Of a DNA stretch of 37,028 bases, positions 29,835 through 37,028 are shown one piece after another. A model generated the notes under the pieces. It searched no databases, was not told the origin of the DNA, and saw only the letters and a list, made by a program, of their open reading frames with translations. The first letter of the stretch is position 1. Every line of letters begins with the position of its first letter. The translations under genes were made by a program, and so were the position numbers. The stretch is from Chara braunii (Eukaryota; Streptophyta; Charophyceae; Charales; Characeae). The stretch spans positions 4,718,384 through 4,755,411 of the forward strand of contig BFEA01000033.1 in the NCBI GenBank assembly GCA_003427395.1, in the 5' to 3' direction.

Positions 29835-31333
29835 GCGATTTTCACTCCCACCATAGTCACTCTTCCGTTATCACCGCGCACTCGTTTTCTCTACTAACTC
29901 CCGTTATAGACCTCCACTCACCATTGTAACACTCCCATCAGACTCGCCCGACCTCAAAACCCCAAAATCTTATCTTTTCTTACTCAAATTCATTCACGAA
30001 CGAGTGAGATATGCTCGTTCTCCTCTTCTCTTTTCCCCCTTCCGCCATATCTCCGCGCAACACTTTTTCTATCCAACTCTCTATCTACTACACTATCGCC
30101 AAAACTAACACTACCACTACAGTCACCCAATCCAAGAACCCCATGTTCGTATTGTTCACTGCCCTGATCCATGAAGGAACAACAGTGCATTGGCAATAAC
30201 TTTTTGCACCCGCCCTTGTGTTTGCTTCCACCATCTTCACTGTTGAGTGCACCCAGCGCGGTATGTCGTCCAGGTCCATCCAACTTTTCTCCTGGCCTTC
30301 GTCGTCTCTCAGTGACTATCAAACAACGCGCTAACCCAGACACCTCGACGGAGCCGCTCAACATAAACAGCAAGTCGGTGATCGTGACCGTCGAAATCCC
30401 CAAAGGAGTGTGCAACAACTTCCTATGCCAGCTCTATCATCCCCAAAGTGGATGGCGTTGCAGCACCCGGCCTACGCTCGGCCGTCTGGGTAACTCCAAT
30501 GCCTTGATGAGTAGAAGGGCGCAGGGCTTGCTGCGTAGTCTACAACGTAAGCCTCGATGGGTCGGGTCCCAATGTAGATCTTGGGGGTAGTAACGAATAT
30601 TAAATGAGAACTTTGAGGTTTGCAGTGCAGGGGAGTCTTATGGGAACAGCCGCTGCAACCAGTATTGTTGCAGGCCTCCCGACAGTGCCCTGGACCGCCT
30701 GTGTCGGGTCCCGACGGCAAGCTCACACTCAACCTCTCACGATGGATGGTGGGTTGGCGGACGGTGCACCCACAGTGAGCCCCACCACCCAGGCTTCCCC
30801 TTGCCTCACGGGCCAGGCTCCTACCGGGCCTGTTGAAAGGGGCGCGTGCCCAAGGTCCTCGACTGCCTTGATGACCCCTATATCTGGCATTCCACCTGAT
30901 TAAAAAAAAGGCTGAAACACAAAATTAAATAATAATAACAATAGTAATAAAGAGGGTTTAAAATAAATATTTAAATACAAACGTCGAAACTAGGGGCGAG
31001 GAAAAAAAATTGCTAATATTGCTTCGTCTCTGATGGCGGCAAAACCAAGGGGGATAGCCTTGCTGGACCCTCAACCCCTCGGTCCCTTGGCGACGCTCCA
31101 ATACTCCTGTGTCGTCGCCCGCTGGTCTCGATCCCCGAGTCTCCCTGACAAAAGTCTGACACCATAACCAATAGTGATAAGCCCAAGGTTGAGCCTAGTA
31201 CTAACGGACACCTATGTAAGTTGCGCCCTCGGCCTATCAACTAACCCCACGACAGTCAACCTTCCTCGTCCAGCGTGCGGCCGCTCGTCCTCTGCACGTA
31301 CACATATATCACGGTCAAGTGCACCAATCAAGA
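29835..31333. other. Intergenic, no gene recognised
   Basis: Opposed open frames of about 140 codons (plus 30171-30590, minus 29990-30418) overlap and lack known domains. The sequence is GC-rich between 30440 and 30900 and ends in an A-rich, AAT-rich stretch (30902-31010), a pattern compatible with a retroposed sequence, but no internal promoter boxes or flanking repeats were found. Confidence 0.3.
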
Positions 31334-31390
31334 GACAATTGTTTTTTAATACTTTTTTTTTTTTTTTTTTTTTGACAATTGCTTTTTAAT
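31334..31390. mobile_element. Short poly(T) insertion flanked by 17-bp direct repeats
   Basis: GACAATTGTTTTTTAAT (31334-31350) and GACAATTGCTTTTTAAT (31374-31390) differ at one base and flank AC plus 21 T. On the minus strand this is a bare A tail between target-site-like duplications, as expected from an extremely 5'-truncated retroposition event. A 40-bp tandem duplication is the alternative. Confidence 0.5.
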
Positions 31391-32020
31391 CCTAGTTTAA
31401 TCAGAGACAAAAATTTGGCCGGCAACCACGCCGGCTTTACAATCGTCAATGAAAAGAGAGATAATGGGAGTCTGAAGTTTGTGTGCCTATACACTCTCTA
31501 TTTTAGTCAACCATTCATTCAGCGTAAAGAACAAACACAGTCATGGCTCGAGCGGTGTACTTGATCCTTAAACCAAACTTGTTTTCTGTCATTTGCAAAA
31601 ACAAAGGCGGATACCCTTGTAAGGGTATTTGCACCGACATCGCGTTGGGTAAAGGTTAATAACATAAGCAAAAACATAAGCAAATGCATAGACTGACCAA
31701 ATGGATAACCAAATCCGTATAATCGGAGAGACTCTGCTTGGGGTTCAGTATTTTTATTATGCGGCGCCCCTTCGGCGAGCAGGAGTTGTACCTGCACCTC
31801 CTGTATGACTCATAGGGATACTTTTTTTATACTACCGCCTTATGTTAACTTCAGTATTCAAGTACTAGCTTCTTCCATTTGTCATAGACGCATTCCAATT
31901 TTGATTGAGTGTCGTCTGAGTTGGGTTTGCAAGCAACCCTCGTCTTTGGCCGCGGGCTGAAATTAAGACAACTTCTATGAGTGGGGCAAATTGCAGCACT
32001 TAATGATAGCGCAGGTAGCC
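31391..32020. other. Intergenic with LTR-terminus-like motif
   Basis: Most of the region shows no feature. At 31612-31642 the sequence ATACCCTTGTAAGGGTAT (a near-perfect palindrome) continues as TTGCACCGACATCGCG. It resembles the terminus of the LTR-like segment at 12050-12078 (ATACTCTTGTCAGGGTAT then TTGCCCCGACAGCGGG). Minus-strand frames at 31519-31797 and 31851-32087 have no domains. Confidence 0.35.
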
Positions 32021-32162
32021 CACCCCTCTTGAGTAGCTCAAAGTGATTCAAAGCATACTCCCTTAAGTAGCTCAACCCTGCAATCAAAATTTATTGCAAG
32101 TAACATACTCCTTTGGATAACTTAACCACATAAAAAGCATACTCCCTCTTGAGAAGCTTATA
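32021..32162. repeat. Degenerate short repeat (CATACTCCCTT...AGCTCAA)
   Basis: Four variants of CATACTCCCTTAAGTAGCTC occur near 32021, 32055, 32104 and 32138, with spacings of about 34-49 bp. Individual copies are diverged. Confidence 0.5.
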
Positions 32163-32519
32163 CTTGTGACTGACATAGTACTGCACGTAGTCAATTTCAC
32201 GCAGGTTTTAAATCAAACACAACCCAACCTGGTGTATAGTCACAGGTGGGTTACAGTCTTGCCCTCAACCCACCATAGTTTGGTTAATCGAACCAAACTA
32301 CGGCTTATCGCGTCATTAAGTCACCATGTTGCCTACATTGTGTTGCGCAATGCTAAGGTGACTCTCTGACTTTTTGGACGTAAGTACCCCCCAACAATTG
32401 CCCTAGTTGGAGCTTTTGGAGTAACTCGATACTTGACTTAATTATTTAGTTTCCCTCATACTTATAATAATAATAGTAAAATTTATAGTAGAAATAATAA
32501 TAGCAATAATCATAGCAAC

Positions 32520-32520
<1 letters not shown>

Positions 32521-32571
<51 letters not shown>
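32521..32571. repeat. (AAT)n microsatellite
   Basis: Seventeen perfect trinucleotide units, preceded by a longer degenerate AAT-rich stretch from about 32465. Confidence 0.95.
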
Positions 32572-32820
32572 CCTACCCCTTAAGCAGCATTGGTCATGGG
32601 GAGGAGGTCGATGGTCCGCTGCGCGTTGGATTTGAGGTCGAAGTTTTGAGGAGGGCCGACAGATGAACGCGATCTACAGCGGGGGAGTGCGCAAAGGAGC
32701 ACGCGTACCGAAATGTTCACATCGCGCCATTAAACGAGCGACTGCGCCCACAGAGCCCGGTGGCGGTGGGTGTAGATGTGAGGGAATATCTTGAAGTTGC
32801 TGCCCTCGATAAGCGGGTGA

Positions 32821-33072
32821 CTTTTTTTTCTTTTAGAATTTTTATTTTTGGCCCGTCGTTTTTCGTTTTTCATTTTTGCTTTTCTTTTTGTTTCGTGGTC
32901 GGCGTGTTGTTCCTCTTTTTTTTTTCTTTTTTTTCTCGCTTTGTGTTTTTTCTTTCTTTTTTGTTTTCCAATGGGTGTGTCGGTGGGTATGTCGTTTTGT
33001 CGTTTTTTTTTTTTTTTTTTTTTTTTTTTTTCGGGTGGGCGTGTCGTTTCCCGGTAGGCATGTCCTTTCCTG
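32821..33072. repeat. T-rich low-complexity tract
   Basis: Alternating T runs and short G/C words include a pure 29-nt T run at 33003-33031. It is flanked by related words, GGTGGGTATGTCGTTT (32982) and GGTGGGCGTGTCGTTT (33034), suggesting a small duplication around the homopolymer. Phe- or Lys-rich frames here are artefacts. Confidence 0.8.
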
Positions 33073-33368
33073 CTTTTTGGTTGCGGGCGTAGGTCATACG
33101 GCCCACACCGTGGACGCTAATCTAGCAATAATAACTAGCTAAGTGAATGCGTTGCGAGCGGTGCGGGCCATGCCTACAACAATAAAAAATGTTGTAGGCA
33201 ACCTGACACGGACCACTCGCATAATCCGAGACAGATTTAAAAAAGAAAAAAATGAATCACAGAGTAATAAAGAATAGCCAAAAACTGGCTACGAAGTTTG
33301 GATTTTATTGACGAATAGCTTCGCGTCCGTGGTGCACGTGGTGTGGGCTACGCCCACAACCAAAATCA
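33073..33368. mobile_element. Foldback / MITE-like element with four alternating arms
   Basis: The outer ends are imperfect inverted repeats: TTTTGGTTGCGGGCGTAG (33077-33092 region) opposes the reverse complement of CTACGCCCACAACCAAAA (33349-33366). Both continue into CCCACACC and GGACGC words. Inside lies a second hairpin with perfect 11-bp arms TGCCTACAACA (33171-33181) and TGTTGTAGGCA (33190-33200), extending imperfectly to 33154 and 33220. The inner left arm GTGCGGGCCATGCCTACAAC resembles the outer right arm GTGTGGGCTACGCCCACAAC, so four related arms alternate minus, plus, minus, plus. No coding capacity. Confidence 0.6.
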
Positions 33369-33377
33369 CCGAAACGG

Positions 33378-36300
33378 TAAAGAAAGGACCATAGGGTAGA
33401 GGAGCGTGTCGTAGAGTGTCGTCGAGTATCGTAGAGTGTCGCAAAGTAGAGTAGAGTAAATTAGAGTAGAGTAGAGTGTTGTAGAGTAGTGTTGTAGAGA
33501 GTGTTGTCGAGTGGAGTAGAGTAGAGTAGAGTAGAGTATCGTAGAGTAGAGTAAAATATAGTAGAGCGTCGTAGAATAAAGTAGAGTGTCGTCGAATAAA
33601 GTAGTGTGTCGTAGAGTAGAGTAGAGCGGAGTGGAGTGTCGTAGAGTGTCGTTGAGTATCGTAGAGTAGAGTAGTGTAGAGTAAAGTAGAGTGTCGTCGG
33701 GTAGGGTAAAGTACAATGTCGTCGAGTAGAGTGTCGTAGAGTGTCGTAGAGTGTCGAAGAGTAGAGTAGAGTGTAGTATAGTATAGTAAAGTGTCGACAG
33801 TAGAGTGTCGTTGAGAATAATAGATTATTGTAAAGTACATTGTCGTAAAGTAAAGTGGAGTAGAGTAGAGTAGAGCAGACTAGAATAAAGTGAAGTAGAG
33901 TATCGTAGAGTAGTTGTCGTACGGTAGAGTAGAGTACAGTGTCGTAGAGTAGAGTGTCATAGAGTATAGTAGAGTGTCGCAGAGTAGAGTAGAGTAGAGT
34001 AGAGCAGAATAGAGTAGAGTAGAGTAGAGTAGAGTACAATAGAGTATAGTAGAGTGTCGTGGAGTAAAGTTGACTGTCGTAGAGTAACGCAGAGTAGAGA
34101 AAAGTGTTGTCGAGTGTCGTAAAGTGCAGTGTCGTAGAGTAGAGTAAAGTGTCGTAGAGAAGAGTGTTGTAGAGTAGAGTAAAGTGTCGTAGTGTGTTGT
34201 AGAGTGTCGCGGTGTGTCGTAGTGTGTCGTAGAGTAGAGTAGAGTGTCGTAGAGAAGAGTAGAGTAGAGTAAAGTGTCTTAGAGTAGAGTGTCATAGAGT
34301 AAAGTAGAATGTGGTAGAGTACAGTATAGTAGAATGTCGTAGAGAAGAGTACTACAGGAGAGTAGAGTCTCGGAGAGTAAAGTGTGATAGAGTGTCGTAG
34401 AGTGTCGTACAGTGTCGTAGAGTGTCGTGGGGTACAGTAGAGTACAGTGTTGTAGAGTGTCGTATAGTACATTGTCATAGAGTAGAGTAAAGTGTCCTCG
34501 AGTGCCATAGAGTAGAGTAGAGTAAAGTATCGTAGAGAAGAGTGTTGTAGACTCTTAGTGTTGTAGAGTAGAGTGGAGTGTCGTAGAGTAGAGTAGAGTG
34601 TGGTAGAGTACAAAAGAGTAGAGTGTCGTAGAGTAAAATAGATTGTCGTAGAGTAGAGTACAATAGAGTAGAGTGTCGTAGAGTAAAGTGTCATAAAGTG
34701 TCATAGAAGAGAGTAGAATGTCGTAGAGTAGAGTAGAGTGTCGGAGAGTGTCGGAGAGTGTCGTAAAGTAGGGTAGAGTGTCGTAGAGTAGAGTAGAGTG
34801 TCGTAGAGTAGAGTAAAATGTCGTAAAGTGTCATAGAGTAAAGTATAGTAGAGTAGAGTGTCGTGGAGTATCGTAGAGTAGAGTGTTGTAGAGTAAAGTA
34901 GAGTAGAGTAGGGTGTCATTGAGTAGAGTACAATATAATAAAGTGTTGTAGGATAGAGTAGAGTAGAGCATTGCAGGAGTAAAGTAAAGTAAGATAAAGT
35001 AGAATAAAGTATCATAGATTGTCATAGAGTATAGTAGAGTGTCGCAGAGTAGAGTAAAGTAGAGTAGAGTAGAGTTTCATAGAGTGTCGTAAAGTCAAGT
35101 AGAGTGTCGTTGAGTAGAGTAGAATACAGTGTCGTAGAGTACAGTAGATTCTCGTAGAGTGTCGTAGAGTAGCGTAAAATGTCGAGAGCAGAGTAGAATG
35201 TCGTAGAGTAGAGTAGAGTAGAGTAGAGTAGAGTAGACTCGAGGGTCGTAGAGTGTCGTATTGTAGAATAGAGTAGAGTATTATCAAGTAGAGTAGAGTG
35301 TCGTAGAGTAGAGTGTTGAAGAGTGTTTTACAGTAGAGTAGAGAGTGTAGTAGAGTAAACTGTAGTAGAGAACAATAGAGTAGAGTAGAGTAAAGTAGAG
35401 TAGAGTAGAGTAGAGTAGAGTAGAGTGGGTAGAGTAAAGTAAAGTAGAGTAGAGTAGAGAGTTGTAGAGTATAGTAGAGTAGAGTATAGAAGAGTAGAGT
35501 AAAGTAGAGTAGAGTATAGAAGAGTAGAGTGTCGTAGAGTAGAGTGTCGTAGAGTAGAGTAGAGTAGAGTTTTGTTGAGTGTCGTAGAGTATAGTAAAGC
35601 ACAATAGAGTAGAGTAGAGTAAAGTAAAGTAAAGTAGAGTAGAGTAGGGTACCATAGAGTAGAGTAAAGTAGAGTTTTCTGGAGTGCCGAGGAGTGTCGT
35701 AGAGTATGGTAGAGTACAGTAGAGTAGATTGTCGTTGAGTATAGTAGAGTAGAGTAGAGTGTCGTAAAATGTCATAGAGTATAATATAGTAGATTGTCAT
35801 TGAGTAGAGTACGGTGTCGTAGAGTAGAGTAGAGTAGAGTAGAATGTCGTAAAGTGTCGTAGAGTAGAGCAGAGTAGAGTGTCGTAGAGAAGAGTAGAGT
35901 AGAGTGTCGTTAAGTATCATGGAGTATCTTAGGGTATGGAAAGGTATCGAAGAGTACAGTAAAGTAGAGTAGAGTAGAGTAAAGTAAAGTAGAGTAGAGT
36001 GTCGTCAAGTAGAGTAGAGTATAGAGTGTCATAGAGTAGAGTGTAGTAGAGTAGAGTAGAGTAGAGTGAGTAGCGTAGAGTAAAGTAGAGTATAGAGTCG
36101 TAGAGTAGAGTAGAGTAGAGTGTCGTACAGTAAATTAGAGTAAAGTAGAGTTTTGTAGGGTGTTGTAATTTGTCGTAGAGTGTCATAGAGTACAAAAGAG
36201 TCTCGTAGAGTAGAGTAGAGTCTTATAGAGTAAACTAGAGTGTCGTAGAGTATTGTAGAGTATTGTAGACTAGGGTAGAGTAGGCTAGAGTAGAGTAAAG

Positions 36301-37028
36301 TAGAGTAGAGTAGAGTAGAGTAAAGTGTCTTAGAGTAAAGAAGAGCAGAATAGAGTATCGTAGAGTAGAGTAGAGTACAGTACAGTACAGTAGAGTGTCA
36401 TGAAGTGTCGTAGACTATAGTAGAGTAGATTGTCGTTGTGTAGAGTACGGTGTCGTGGAGTAAAGTAGAATAGAGTAGAGTGTTGTGAAGTGTCATAGAA
36501 TAGAGTGGAGTGTGGAGTGTCATAAATTGTCGTATAGTATAGTAGATTGTCGTAGAGTAGAGTACTGTATCGTAGAATAGAGTAGAGTTTCGTATAGTAC
36601 GGTAGAGTAGACTGTCGTAGTGTGTCATAGAGTAGAGTAAAGTTGAGTAGAGTCGAATAGAGTGTCGTAGAGTAGAGTAGAGTAGAGTAGAGTAGAGTAA
36701 AGTAGAAAAAAGTAGAGTAGAGTAGAGTAAAGTAAAGTAAAGTGGAGTGGAGTAGAGTAGAGTGTCGTCGAGTATAGTAGAGTAGAGTGTTGTAGAGTAG
36801 AGTGTTGTAGAGTAGAGTGTTGTAGAGTACAATGTTCTAGAGTGTCGTAGAATAGAGTAGAGAGTAGTAGAGTAGAGTAGAGTAGAGTAGAGTAGAGTAA
36901 AGTAGAGTAGAGTTGAGTAGAGTAGAGTAGAGTGAGTAGAGTAGAGTAGAGTAGAGTAAAGTAGAGTAGAGTAGAGTAGAGTAGAGTAAAGTAGAGTAGA
37001 GTAGATTGAAGTGGAGTAAAGTGGAGTA
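33378..37028. repeat. Pentameric satellite (GTAGA / GTGTC)
   Basis: More than 3.6 kb in which a 5-bp register is largely maintained. The majority word is GTAGA, with GTAAA, GTACA and GTATA as point variants. The second word, GTGTC (variants GTGTT, GTATC), is nearly always followed by GTAGA or a variant, so the array mixes a 5-mer with the 10-mer GTGTCGTAGA. Near the window end (36850 onward) it becomes almost pure GTAGA. Minus-strand frames of up to 302 codons with Tyr-Ser-Thr-Leu-Leu repeats arise because the complement pentamers lack stops. The array is cut by the window end. Confidence 0.95.

Noticed and set aside
32760-33142. Phe-rich or Lys-rich frames
   Set aside because: T-homopolymer translation.
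33289-36832. Minus-strand open frames up to 302 codons rich in Tyr-Ser-Thr-Leu-Leu
   Set aside because: They are translations of the pentamer satellite; the complement pentamers contain no stop in most registers, so length is not evidence of coding.
1-37028. CRISPR arrays, bacterial operons, rRNA or intact tRNA genes
   Set aside because: No regularly spaced identical repeats with unique spacers, no ribosome-binding-site-led gene series and no rRNA or complete cloverleaf were seen. The palindrome field has irregular spacing, diverged repeats and no associated genes, so it is not CRISPR.

Overview
This window is repeat-dominated, gene-poor nuclear DNA from a eukaryote. A plant-lineage (streptophyte) source is favoured because a retroelement primer-binding site complementary to the 3' end of plant-type tRNA-Asp (6638-6655, minus strand) sits beside a decayed Gag reading frame. 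No intact conserved cellular gene, tRNA or rRNA gene was recognised. Two runs of N (10589-10654 and position 23465) mark a draft assembly.

Layout. 1-1900: a CGTACG palindrome cluster, unclassified sequence, and a 36-nt T run. 1910-15945: a rearranged long-repeat complex. Three copies of one roughly 3-kb repeat occur (Ra 1910-5300 inverted; Rb 7738-9770 diverged; Rc 13048-15945). Rb and Rc are each preceded by a paralogous LTR-like segment (6658-7737 and 12056-13047). A minus-strand Gag relic (5402-6312) lies between Ra and the first LTR segment. Ra carries a 521-bp insertion whose empty site is visible in both other copies. Between the two large copies lie a (TC)n tract with the assembly gap, a cluster of short GC-rich hairpins in A-rich DNA, and a tRNA-derived SINE candidate.

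16000-18480 holds small tandem duplications and minus-strand candidate exons of unknown function. 18500-23220 is a striking field of about thirty copies of an imperfect 25-bp palindrome (arms GGTTGTCGTGTT and AACACGACAACC around one centre base). Part of it is organised as a 64-bp tandem repeat, and a minus-strand cluster of three TATA-like boxes lies inside the field.

23944-26790 is a decayed gene encoding a DUF7869-type protein (family named from memory), which I infer to be a transposase-like protein. It is broken by seven premature stops, none of them TAA, and by at least two frameshifts. Two further decayed coding segments (27107-27712 and 28560-29062) follow on the same strand and may belong to the same element.

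29063-33070 is mostly unassigned, with microsatellites, a poly(A)-like insertion flanked by 17-bp direct repeats, and an LTR-terminus-like motif. 33073-33368 is a foldback element made of four related arms in alternating orientation. It abuts a pentameric satellite (33378 to the window end) built from GTAGA and GTGTC-GTAGA units in strict 5-bp register. Long minus-strand reading frames there are an artefact of stop-free pentamers.

The best candidates for undescribed biology are the palindrome field, the DUF7869 element, the alternating foldback element and the two-word pentamer satellite.
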